This document shows, in pieces, positions 17,479-26,329 of a stretch of DNA of 64,000 nt; positions within the stretch are counted from its first letter, which is position 1; the number at the start of each line of letters is the position of its first letter. Position numbers and translations under genes: made by a program. The stretch is from Novosphingobium sp. (GTDB lineage: Bacteria; Pseudomonadota; Alphaproteobacteria; Sphingomonadales; Sphingomonadaceae), in assembly GCA_024236215.1 (NCBI GenBank), contig JACKKX010000002.1, positions 682,001 to 746,000 of the forward strand, in the 5' to 3' direction. The notes beneath the pieces were generated by a model. It had not been told where the DNA came from. It saw only the letters and a list, made by a program, of their open reading frames with translations, and did not search any database.

Positions 17479-18253
17479 ATGCCTGTGATCGGGGGGTGCC
17501 ATCGTCGGCAGGGATGACAGCGAGGCGCATGCCGGCGGTCCGGTCCTTTCGCTGCTCTTCGCGAAAGGTCATCGGCCCGATGCCGCTGCGATTGCGGGTC
17601 TGGCCGGGCTGGCCGATGCCGGCCTGGGATTCTCGATCAGCCACGATCCGGGCGGACAGGCAGGCTGGCTCGAACTGCTGGCGCTGGGGCTGACATTCGA
17701 CTGTACCGGGCTTGCACCGGCTGCTGCGGCCACGCTGCCTCCGCCTGGCACCTTGCTGGGTTTGGACATCAAGCCGCAGGGCGAAGCAATCGCCTTGGCC
17801 CCGGGGCCGCACCTGGTCGAAGGTCGGGCGATGATGCCGGTGGTTCGGGCGCTGGCGGGGCTGGGTACGCGGCTGGCGGAATTGCCGGGGCTTCTCGCGG
17901 TATCCTGGCTGCCCGCGCGCAGCTGGATCGAACCGGGCTATTTCCGCAAGGTAGTGAGCGATTGGCTCAACGGCGGTGCCTTTCCCGCGCTGGGGCTGAC
18001 AACGCTGCACCGCCAGAATGACGGAAAGATGGTCTCACTGGGCCTGCACTATTTTACAGGACAGGAATTGACCCTCGATGCCGGAGAGGCGCGCGATACC
18101 GCCGAGGCGGCGCGCATTGCCGTGCGCCTTATCAACGAGCTGGTTCTCTCCGGCCCGCTGCGCCAGCGTATCGACCTGCCTGGTCCGGCAGGTGCCCGCC
18201 TGATCGCCGAACCGCGCCCGGACGGGGCGATGGTCATGGCCCGGATCGGCTGA
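17479..18253 (+). pseudogene. Conserved-looking hypothetical gene with an apparent frameshift in a G6 tract
   Basis: ATG 17479 has an AAGG site upstream and reads MPVIGG, then stops after about 12 codons. Removing one G from the six-G run at 17491-17496 joins it to a long frame (AIVGRDDSEAHAGGPVLSLLF...) that runs to TGA 18253, giving 257 residues. That downstream frame has no ATG or GTG start before the G-run; the first usable start is TTG 17753 in mid-protein. The protein has no recognised domain (notable segments PGPHLVEGRAMMPVVRALAGL and YFTGQELTLDAGEARD). It may be a genuine mutation, a sequencing error or recoding. Confidence 0.6.
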
Positions 18254-18282
18254 ATGCGGCGGCGCGGGGAGAGGAAGCGGCA

Positions 18283-18834
18283 TTGGCCTGCCTGACCCGC
18301 ACCGGATCCGGTCTGCTCGCGGCGCAGCGCACCCGGCTGAGCTTTCGCGCGGTCAACCGCTGCGGCGATCCCGGCTACGATCCGGGCTTGCAACGCCATC
18401 ATATCCTGCCGCGCCAGTTGCTCGGCCGGGCGTGCTTCGCGCCGCTGCTCGACGGCCTGGGGCGGGAGCGGCTGGGGTTCGACGACTTCCGCAGCAACGG
18501 TCTGTTGCTCCCCGCGAACGACAGTGCGGCGGTGCGGATCGGCCTGCCGCTCCACCGCGGGCCGCACCGCAACTATAACGAACTGGTGATCGAACGCGTC
18601 GGCCAGATCGAGGTAAACTGGTCCGTGGTACGGTTGAAGGCACCCGAGGTGGCGCTGAGCGAAGCGCTCGAACGGCTGCGCCTACTACAACGCGCCTTGC
18701 GGCGGCGTCTGCTCGACCAGCAACGACGGATGCGGCTCAACCGCCGCGATCCGCTCGGCACGGGCTTCGATTTCAGCGAACTCGATGCGATGGCCGATGC
18801 GCTGTGGCCGGTCACGGCTCCCGAAGGCGATTAG
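18283..18834 (+). CDS. AHH-type HNH/EndoVII-superfamily nuclease-like protein
   Basis: 183 residues from TTG 18283, supported by a strong GGGGAGAGG site 8 bp upstream. The motif QRHHILPRQLLG, then FRSNGLLLP and LPLHRGPHRNYNELV, matches the AHH pattern (paired His, Asn, late His-x-x-His) of nucleases in the HNH/EndoVII superfamily. No signal peptide and no toxin-delivery domain are visible. It begins 29 bp after the frameshifted gene and ends tail-to-tail with the next gene. Activity is inferred from the motif only. Confidence 0.65.
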   Translation: MACLTRTGSGLLAAQRTRLSFRAVNRCGDPGYDPGLQRHHILPRQLLGRACFAPLLDGLGRERLGFDDFRSNGLLLPANDSAAVRIGLPLHRGPHRNYNELVIERVGQIEVNWSVVRLKAPEVALSEALERLRLLQRALRRRLLDQQRRMRLNRRDPLGTGFDFSELDAMADALWPVTAPEGD

Positions 18835-19811
18835 GCGAGGCTCATTCCGGCCTTGGCCGCCAATTCGGCGCGGGCCTGGTTGTATTCGGCCTCAAGCCGG
18901 TCGACCCGCTCGGCTACGCTTTCCACCGCCTTGACCGCACCGATCCCCTGACCCGAACCCCAGATGTCCTTCCAGGCCTTGGCTTCGGTATTCCCGCCTG
19001 ATCCAAAGTTCATCTTGGTCGGATCGCTCTCGGGCAGATTGTCGGGATCGAGACCCGCCGCGACGATCGAGGGGCGCAGGTAATTGCCGTGAACCCCGGT
19101 GAAGAGGTTGGAATAGACAATGTCCTCGGCCCGTCCGGCGACCACGGCATCCTTGTAGCCCTCGACGGCATTGGCCTCGCGCGTGGCGATCCATGGCGAA
19201 CCGACATAGGCGAAGTCCGCCCCCATCGCTTGCGCGGCCAGGATCGAATGGCCGCAGGCAATCGAGCCCGACAGTGCAATCAGCCCCTTATGCCATTCGC
19301 GGATCTCCGCCATCAGCGCGAAAGGGGAAAGCGTGCTGGCGTGTCCGCCGGCCCCGGCCGCAACCGGGATCAGCCCGTCAGCGCCCTTTTCGATCGCCTT
19401 GCGGGCAAAGCGGTCGTTGATGACATCGTGCATCACGATCGCGCCCCACTTGTGAGCCGCCTGATTGACGTCCTCGCGCGCGCCGAGCGAGGTGATGATC
19501 ATCGGCACCTGCCACTTGGCGCAGACCTCCATGTCCTCCTCAAGCCGGTTGTTCGATTTGTGGACGATCTGGTTCACCGCGAAGGGCGCGGCGGGCCTAT
19601 CGAGGTGGTCGCGATTGTGCGCGGCCAGCTCCTCGGTAATCCGGTGCAGCCACTCGTCCAGCATGCCCGAGGGGCGCGCGTTGAGCGCGGGAAAGCTGCC
19701 GATGATCCCTGCCTTGCACTGCGCGATCACCAGCTCGGGGCCGGAAATGATGAACAACGGCGAACCGATTACGGGCAGACGCAGGCGATCGAACGGGGTG
19801 GGAAGCGGCAT
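18831..19811 (-). CDS. Nitronate monooxygenase family FMN enzyme
   Basis: 326 residues of the 2-nitropropane dioxygenase/nitronate monooxygenase TIM barrel. Features include PVIGSPLFIISGPELVIAQCKAGIIGSFPALNARP, VAAGAGGHASTLSPFALMAEI with the catalytic-type His, and GSIACGHSILAAQAMGADFAYVGSPWIAT for phosphate/FMN binding. These enzymes oxidise alkyl nitronates or related substrates with O2; family members vary widely in true substrate. It overlaps the AHH gene tail-to-tail. Confidence 0.88.
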   Translation of the reverse strand: MPLPTPFDRLRLPVIGSPLFIISGPELVIAQCKAGIIGSFPALNARPSGMLDEWLHRITEELAAHNRDHLDRPAAPFAVNQIVHKSNNRLEEDMEVCAKWQVPMIITSLGAREDVNQAAHKWGAIVMHDVINDRFARKAIEKGADGLIPVAAGAGGHASTLSPFALMAEIREWHKGLIALSGSIACGHSILAAQAMGADFAYVGSPWIATREANAVEGYKDAVVAGRAEDIVYSNLFTGVHGNYLRPSIVAAGLDPDNLPESDPTKMNFGSGGNTEAKAWKDIWGSGQGIGAVKAVESVAERVDRLEAEYNQARAELAAKAGMSLA

Positions 19812-19887
19812 GATCGAGCAAGTCCTCTCCAGGTGATTTCGGTTTTCCTATGAGGCCGATCGTCCTGTGTCGAGGGGGGAGCCTCCA

Positions 19888-22800
19888 TTAGGATGTCGCC
19901 GCCATGACCGCGCCGGTCCGCTCAAGCTTGCCCCAACCGACAAGGCGACCGCGCGCGGCTGCCCAGATCGAACGGATCACGATGCCGTACATCAGCTGGC
20001 GATAGACAAAGCGCTGGCCCAGCATCAGCAATGCTGGAAAGCGCTGGCGGTTTGGTTCGAGGCGATAGGCGATCCAGCCGGCCAGCAAGTCCACAGTCAC
20101 AAAGGCAGCCCAATAGGCCGCCATCCGCAACACGTCGCTCTGGGTCTGGGCCCAGCCATGTTGGTTGACCCGCACGATCGTTCCGACGATCGAGGCAATA
20201 AGTGCAAAATCGATCAAGGGTGAGATCGCGGCGAAAACAATCTGAAACAACCAGGCCTGGGGCATGCCGAACCAGGCCAACCCGCGCGGACGACCGCGCC
20301 GCTGAATGCCGCGATGCTTCCACAAGCATTGCAGAGTGCCGAAAGACCAGCGAAATCGTTGTTTGCCCAGCGCCCGAAAGGTTTCGGGTGCTTCGGTCAA
20401 GGCAATCGCTTCAACGTCGTAGGCAACACGCCATCCGCGTCGCTGGATCGCGATGGTCAGGTCCTGATCTTCGGCCAGGGTGTCCTCCGGGTAGCCGCCA
20501 ACCGCATCGAGCGCGGTGCGTCGCCAGGCTCCAACGGCTCCGGGGACGACCGTGATTGCACCGAGCGCGTCGAGCGCGCGGCGTTCGACGTTCTGCGCTG
20601 TGACGTATTCGATCGCCTGCCAGCGCGTCACCAGATTGATACGGTTCCCGACCCGCGCATTGCCGGCGACTGCCCCGATCCCTGGCTCCGCGAACCACCG
20701 CACCAGCTTGGTGATCGTGTCGGGAAGAAACTGGGTGTCGGCGTCGAGCGCGATTACGATCTCACCCTGGGCCTGTTTCAAAGCCCTATTCAGCGCCGAA
20801 GCCTTTCCCCCGTTGCTCAGCGTCAGCAAGGTTACGCGCGTATCTGTGCCGAAGTGCTCGGTAACGAGGGCGCTGGTGCGATCCTTCGAACCGTCGTCGG
20901 CAACGATCAGTTCAAGGCCCGGATAGTCACTGGTCAGCACCCGTGCGACCGAGGCGACAATTACCATCTCCTCATTGTAGGCGGGAATGATCACCGAAAC
21001 CCGGGGCTTCCAGGGGGTGTCCGCCCAGGGGGCCAGGCTGGCGCGATTGAGCAGAGCCAGGGTCGTCATCAGGACTGCCCTGGCGATCCCGAGCGCGATC
21101 GCGAAGAAGAACAGCCAGCGAAGGACATAACCCAGCGTCGCAAGAGCGATGAACATGCTGACATCGGCACCGACCGACAGCCGCTGATGACCGCTAACAA
21201 TCGGCATTACAGTGTCGTGCGATAGGCCAGCGAGGCGCGAAACGGGCACCAGTTCGTATCCACGGGCGCGAAGCTGATCGATCAGTTGTGGGAGAGCGGC
21301 AACCGTCTGCTCGCGGTTCCCGCCTCCGTCGTGCAGGAGCACGATGTTGGCACTGCGATCGGGCGAGGCCCGCCCAATCTGCGCGAGCGTGCGAGCGATG
21401 ATCGCGCTGGTGCCGGGGGTCTTCCAGTCACCGGGATCGACATGCAGCCCTACAATCGTATAGCCACGCTGTTGCGCGATCCTTGCCGGGACGAGTTCAT
21501 CGGCGGTAGTTGGCTCGGCATCGCCAAAGTAGGGCGCACGAAAAAGTCTGGTCGAACGACCGGTATAGGCCTCGATCAACCGCTGGGTGGCATTGAGCTC
21601 AAGCTCGGTACCGAAATTCGAGCTTTCTGCCAGGTTGGGGTGAGTATAGCTGTGATTGCCGATTTCATCGCCATCTGCTGCGATGCGGCGCAGGATTTCC
21701 GGATGCTCCAGTCCGTTTTCGCCGATCACGAAAAATGTCGCCGGAGCGTGTTTGCGCTCAAGTACATCGAGAATTCGGGGGGTGAAGTCCGGATCGGGAC
21801 CATCATCGAAGGTCAGCGCGATCAGCCTTGGATTTTCAGCGCCGCCGCGTTGCACCTCGACCGGCGTTGGCAATGCGGCATAGCTCTCGCCGGTTATGGC
21901 ACCGTCACGCCCAAATGCGATTGAGCGGCGTCCGCCGGTCGGCCCGCCGCCGATCTTCAGAATCTCGCCATTTCCCTCGACGTCGGTTCCCTGAGCTGGT
22001 GCAATTGCATCGAGACGAGGGGGGCGGCTTCTTCTGCTGGCATCGATCGCTTCCCAAAAACTGGGATCCTCGCTGCCCAGTCGCCACAGTGCGATACCCT
22101 CGATACCCTTCAGCTGCCGGATCTGGTTCCAGCTGGTCGCCGCATCCATCATCCAGATGGTGTGGCGATGTTCGCCATCCGCCCCGCTTTCAACATAGGC
22201 AAATCCGGAATTGCCGCTGGCCGGATCGAAGCGCGGAACCGAACCGCTGTCATGCGCCGCCAGCCATGCTTCATTGAGGGTCAGTGCATCGGCATGGCCG
22301 TCATGCCAATCATAGCCGTAGCTTCCGACAGCGACGATCAGCTTGTTTGCGGGCACCTTGATCCGGGCCTTGGCGAGCTCTGTAGCAAACCATTCGGCAT
22401 CGGCGATCGGGCCGGGCTGGCCGCCTTGCCAGTGCTGGTCATAGTCCATCAGGATCAGGCTATCGACCGCTCGTGCAAAGGCTGCTTCATCCCACGAAGG
22501 TTCCCCGGCCGGGATCGTCACCGCAAGGTGCAAGCGCGATGCGGCCATCAGGAGATGAAGTCGCCCGAGAAACCCGAGGTATGCGGGAAGCGCAGTTTCA
22601 GGCATGTTCTCGATGTCCATGACCACGCCGTTCCAACCACCCGCCCGAGCCGATGCGACGATTTCGTCCGCAATGCGCGATGCGGCTGGCCGATTGGCGA
22701 GCAAATGCGCCATTCCTTCGCCATCCCACCTTTCATTGTTCAGGTTTTGCACCATCAGCAGTCGGTCGGGATCGTGCAGACGGCCGTGAACAAGCGATGC

Positions 22801-23193
22801 TAGGGCGGGATCGATTTGGCTCCGGATGTGCCCGCCTGGCAGACCAATGGCCGCATCGGCCGCGATCACCCAGTCGAGCGCATCGTAATTGCGCCGCAAT
22901 GAAGCGGCACTCTCCGGATCCCAGGGAACATAGAACCCGATCCGCAGCGGTGCGGCGCCTGACCGAAGCTGCAAGCGGGGGAAGCGATGCCGCAGGTGAG
23001 CAATCCCGGTGACGAAGGGCAGCGGCTGAATCCGCTCATGAATGAAGTCGAGTGGCTGATCGGACGGAACCTCGATCACGGTCGCGGCGAAGATCATCGC
23101 GGACAGCACGATCAGGAACAACAAAAGGGTAACGATTCGCCCGACCAGCTTGCGACGATGGCCCGAAGCGTCGAAAAACACCGGAGAACTCAT
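19888..23193 (-). CDS. Three-domain membrane protein: GH18-like hydrolase, NodB deacetylase and GT2 glycosyltransferase
   Basis: 1101 residues. A membrane anchor at about 18-40 precedes a GH18-like barrel (about 80-390) that retains the D-I-E catalytic signature at 193-195. A NodB polysaccharide deacetylase domain (about 455-650) has TFDDGP at 461-466 and HSYTH at 514-518. Membrane helices near 675-715 lead to a processive GT2 domain with D817-A-D819, E908-D-Q-D and Q945-R-F-R-W, then further membrane helices. The combination implies synthesis, deacetylation and trimming of a beta-linked amino-sugar polymer, comparable to PgaB plus PgaC in one chain. The product is unknown. Confidence 0.9.
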   Translation of the reverse strand: MSSPVFFDASGHRRKLVGRIVTLLLFLIVLSAMIFAATVIEVPSDQPLDFIHERIQPLPFVTGIAHLRHRFPRLQLRSGAAPLRIGFYVPWDPESAASLRRNYDALDWVIAADAAIGLPGGHIRSQIDPALASLVHGRLHDPDRLLMVQNLNNERWDGEGMAHLLANRPAASRIADEIVASARAGGWNGVVMDIENMPETALPAYLGFLGRLHLLMAASRLHLAVTIPAGEPSWDEAAFARAVDSLILMDYDQHWQGGQPGPIADAEWFATELAKARIKVPANKLIVAVGSYGYDWHDGHADALTLNEAWLAAHDSGSVPRFDPASGNSGFAYVESGADGEHRHTIWMMDAATSWNQIRQLKGIEGIALWRLGSEDPSFWEAIDASRRSRPPRLDAIAPAQGTDVEGNGEILKIGGGPTGGRRSIAFGRDGAITGESYAALPTPVEVQRGGAENPRLIALTFDDGPDPDFTPRILDVLERKHAPATFFVIGENGLEHPEILRRIAADGDEIGNHSYTHPNLAESSNFGTELELNATQRLIEAYTGRSTRLFRAPYFGDAEPTTADELVPARIAQQRGYTIVGLHVDPGDWKTPGTSAIIARTLAQIGRASPDRSANIVLLHDGGGNREQTVAALPQLIDQLRARGYELVPVSRLAGLSHDTVMPIVSGHQRLSVGADVSMFIALATLGYVLRWLFFFAIALGIARAVLMTTLALLNRASLAPWADTPWKPRVSVIIPAYNEEMVIVASVARVLTSDYPGLELIVADDGSKDRTSALVTEHFGTDTRVTLLTLSNGGKASALNRALKQAQGEIVIALDADTQFLPDTITKLVRWFAEPGIGAVAGNARVGNRINLVTRWQAIEYVTAQNVERRALDALGAITVVPGAVGAWRRTALDAVGGYPEDTLAEDQDLTIAIQRRGWRVAYDVEAIALTEAPETFRALGKQRFRWSFGTLQCLWKHRGIQRRGRPRGLAWFGMPQAWLFQIVFAAISPLIDFALIASIVGTIVRVNQHGWAQTQSDVLRMAAYWAAFVTVDLLAGWIAYRLEPNRQRFPALLMLGQRFVYRQLMYGIVIRSIWAAARGRLVGWGKLERTGAVMAATS

Positions 23194-23268
23194 GCGATCG
23201 CGCTCCCGGCGCAGGCAAGAACGCGGGAAGCGCTAGGCTCGCGCGAATTGCCCAGCGATGAACAAGGA

Positions 23269-24426
23269 TCAGCTCCAGGCCTGTCCGTATAGCTCGACGA
23301 TCTCATCGGCCTGGGGAACGCGTGGATTGTTACCGGGCGAGCCCGAGGCGAGGGCCTGTTCGGCCATCAACGGTAGCAGTTCGTCCCAGCGCGCCTTGTC
23401 GATGCCGTAGGCGGCCGGACTGGGAACCTTTAGTTCGGCATTGATCGCATGCAACGCCTCGACCAGACGGCCCACCGCCGTCTGATCGCTCTCGCTATCA
23501 TGCGCGATCGCCATCGTCCGCGCGCATTCGGCGTAGCGATGCAGGGCACCGGGCGCGGACCACCGGGTGACCACCGGCATCAGCATCGCGTTGGACAGGC
23601 CATGACTGACATGGAAATGCGCGCCGATCGGGCGGCTCATCCCGTGAACCAGCGCGACCGAGGAATTGGAAAAGGCGATCCCGCCCTGCAAGGCCCCCAG
23701 CATCAGTGCCTCGCGCGCGGCGCGGTCGCCGGGATCGGCGCAGGCGCGCGGAAGGTTGGGCCAGATCAGGCGCATCGCGGAGAGCGCCATCGAATCCGCG
23801 AAGGGATTGGCGCGTTTCGAGACATAGGCCTCTATCGCGTGAACCAGGCTGTCGATCCCGGTATCGGCGGTGAGGCGCGCGGGCATGCTCAGCGTCAGCT
23901 CGAAATCGACGATCGCGATGCTTGGCAGATAAGCCAGGCCCGCGCAGAGCATTTTTTCATCGGTTGTCTGGTCGGTTATGATGGTGAAGCGCGTGGCTTC
24001 CGATCCTGTTCCGGCGGTGGTCGGGATCGCAACGATCGGCAGTCCCGGTTCGTCTTCCTGGTGAGGGGACTTGAGCTCGCGCATCGGGCGCGGACTGCGC
24101 ACCAGCACCGCCACGGCCTTGGCGGTATCGATTGGACTGCCGCCGCCCAATCCGATCACGCAATCGTGATCGCCATCGCGGACGAAGGCGGTTGCCGCCT
24201 CGACCGAGGCCACGGTAGGATCGGGGATCACCTCGCAAAAGGCGCGGGCCGGCATCCCCGCCTCGGCAAGGATCGCCAGCACCTGATCGAGCACCCCGCA
24301 CTGGGCGATCCACGCGTCGGTCACGATAGCCGGACGCGACAGCCCCGATTGCGCCAGTGCCTGTGGCAACTCGGCCAGCGTTCCGCCGCCGATGCGGATC
24401 GTGCGCGGGAGGTGGATCGCGGCCAC
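23269..24426 (-). CDS. Iron-containing (group III) alcohol dehydrogenase
   Basis: 385 residues from GTG 24426. The NAD(P)-binding glycine motif is GLGGGSPIDTAKA. Further family motifs are PTTAGTGSEATRF and the metal-ligand region DTGIDSLVHAIEAYVS and ALVHGMSRPIGAHFHVSHGLSNA, which supplies the Asp and His ligands. It oxidises an alcohol or reduces an aldehyde/ketone in the cytoplasm. It is the third gene of a tight operon and starts 4 bp after the DUF3604 stop, so its substrate is probably linked to the two preceding proteins. Confidence 0.92.
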   Translation of the reverse strand: MAAIHLPRTIRIGGGTLAELPQALAQSGLSRPAIVTDAWIAQCGVLDQVLAILAEAGMPARAFCEVIPDPTVASVEAATAFVRDGDHDCVIGLGGGSPIDTAKAVAVLVRSPRPMRELKSPHQEDEPGLPIVAIPTTAGTGSEATRFTIITDQTTDEKMLCAGLAYLPSIAIVDFELTLSMPARLTADTGIDSLVHAIEAYVSKRANPFADSMALSAMRLIWPNLPRACADPGDRAAREALMLGALQGGIAFSNSSVALVHGMSRPIGAHFHVSHGLSNAMLMPVVTRWSAPGALHRYAECARTMAIAHDSESDQTAVGRLVEALHAINAELKVPSPAAYGIDKARWDELLPLMAEQALASGSPGNNPRVPQADEIVELYGQAWS

Positions 24427-24430
24427 TGCG

Positions 24431-26329
24431 TCAGGTCCGCGGGCCGTACCAGATCGGCGAGGTATAGGCGCGTTCCTGATCCTTCATCCGCACGCCTTCG
24501 GGGGCCTTGCTTTTGTAGCGGACCACATCGTAGGCCACCCAGCGCGGGGTCGGGATCTCAAGCACCCGTGCGTAATAGAAAGCATGCTCGCCGGGCTTGA
24601 AATCGGGATCGCGCCACACGGCGTGCAGCTCGCTCGCGCCAATCGTGTTGCGATAGGTTGCCGTTGCCAAGTCAACCGTATCGCCCACCGGAGTCAGATG
24701 GCCCTTGCGCAGCTTGCGCTTGCCTGGCTCGCTCCAGATGACATCGTAAACCCTCTCGTGGGTCTGGCCCCGGGCATCGACCCAGCCCTTGACGATCTGG
24801 ACCCGGTCAAGGTTAGCTCCTTCGGGATCCTTGAGCGCAGATACCAGAAATACGGGCTTGCCCTTTCCGGGCTTCAGCTGTGCCCCCATCGGCACCCCGC
24901 GCGCATATCCGGCCTTGACCCAGTCACCCTTGAAATCCCGGGCCGAAAAATCCCATCCGCCGAACAGGCGCACAGTCATGCGCGGGCCGGTGGTGGCATA
25001 GACCTCGCGCCGTTCCATCGCATCGAAGATCGCCTCGCGGGTGTTGGCATTGGCCCAGACCGCGGCCATCCCGCCGGCCTGATATTGCCAGCCGATGCGC
25101 GATTCCTTGACCCCTGGATTGACCACGGCTTTGATGCGATCGCTGCCCGGGCCTTCATTGGAGAACTTGCCGTAGAAATTGTCCTCCTCGGCCGAAGACA
25201 GCGCGGTGTGGCTGTCGGTCGAGCCGATCATCCCGAACGCATAAGGGTTGATCCCGATCAGGTGTTCGATCGCCAGCCCGCGTTTGAGCGCTTCGCGGGC
25301 ATATTCCCCGCCATACATCTCGGGCTTCTTGAGCGTGGTGAGCGGGGCATTGCCGTTTTCCCATCCCGCGTCGCCGAAATCGGCGAATTCGTCGTTGCGC
25401 GAGAGGAACGGATGGGCCTCGCTGTCACCCTTGTACTGGGTGACCTCTACCAGTGGTTCGTGCGCCGCGCGGCGCCGGGCGTAGGCAGCGCTCATCGGGC
25501 CACCCGAAGGGTCGGTGAGCATGAAGGCCAGGCCGTTGGACAGGTTGGAATTATGCGGGATCGCGAGGGTGCGCCCGCCGGTCTTGGCCTCATAACGGTC
25601 CATGTAATCCCACAGCGCCTCAGGTCCAGTCTGTCCGTCAGAGGGGAAGGGCAGAACCTGCCGGGCGCGATCCGCACCATCGCGGAATATCACGTTGCGG
25701 TGCAGGGTGTTGCCCTTGGGCTGGAGCGAATATTCAAAGCCCACCAGCGCGGTGAACTTGCCCGGCCGGTTGTAGCGCTCAACCGCGTCGAGCTGCCCGT
25801 CCCACACCCGTCGTGCGGTCTTGCGCATCTTTTCAACGTCGGCGAAATCGGCGGGCAAGGTTCCGTTGGACGCGGCGGTGACCATTTCACGAAACGCCTT
25901 GTAGGCCGCGTTTCCACCTTCGTGCATCATTGCGCGCCAGCGCTTGAGCGTGGGATCGGAAAGCTGATCCTCAGGGGTGTTGTAGAGGTCTGCGGTCACC
26001 CCGATCGCATCCGAATGGTCGGTCACCACCAGGAAATCGAGCGGGCGGTGCAGCTTGGCCTCGATCCCGCTGGCAGTCATCACCGCTTCGCCGCTGGCAA
26101 AGCGCAACGCCTCTTCCGGGCCGAGCCGTAGGCCGGCGGTGAAGGCATCGAACGAATTGGCGGTATGCAGGTGCGTATCGCCCCATAGCGGTCGCTGAGG
26201 GTAGGCGGTCTGCCCGGCGTTCAGCGAAGCTGCCACTGAGGCCCGTGCCGGGGCCTGTTCGCCGGAAATCAGCGACAGGCCTGCGGCAATCGTGATGGCT
26301 CCAAGGGCGGCAGATGCAAGCAGTCTCAT
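24431..26329 (-). CDS. Exported DUF3604 protein (PHP-like metal hydrolase family)
   Basis: 632 residues with an N-terminal signal (LLASAALGAITIAAGLSL). Early PHP-like motifs are LWGDTHLHTANSFDA and FLVVTDHSDAIG, followed later by GSTDSHTALSSAEEDNF, which together could form a metal-binding site. DUF3604 proteins lack an established biochemical activity. Its ATG overlaps the DUF1254 stop by 4 bp. The operon context suggests a periplasmic step before the cytoplasmic alcohol dehydrogenase. Confidence 0.9.
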   Translation of the reverse strand: MRLLASAALGAITIAAGLSLISGEQAPARASVAASLNAGQTAYPQRPLWGDTHLHTANSFDAFTAGLRLGPEEALRFASGEAVMTASGIEAKLHRPLDFLVVTDHSDAIGVTADLYNTPEDQLSDPTLKRWRAMMHEGGNAAYKAFREMVTAASNGTLPADFADVEKMRKTARRVWDGQLDAVERYNRPGKFTALVGFEYSLQPKGNTLHRNVIFRDGADRARQVLPFPSDGQTGPEALWDYMDRYEAKTGGRTLAIPHNSNLSNGLAFMLTDPSGGPMSAAYARRRAAHEPLVEVTQYKGDSEAHPFLSRNDEFADFGDAGWENGNAPLTTLKKPEMYGGEYAREALKRGLAIEHLIGINPYAFGMIGSTDSHTALSSAEEDNFYGKFSNEGPGSDRIKAVVNPGVKESRIGWQYQAGGMAAVWANANTREAIFDAMERREVYATTGPRMTVRLFGGWDFSARDFKGDWVKAGYARGVPMGAQLKPGKGKPVFLVSALKDPEGANLDRVQIVKGWVDARGQTHERVYDVIWSEPGKRKLRKGHLTPVGDTVDLATATYRNTIGASELHAVWRDPDFKPGEHAFYYARVLEIPTPRWVAYDVVRYKSKAPEGVRMKDQERAYTSPIWYGPRT

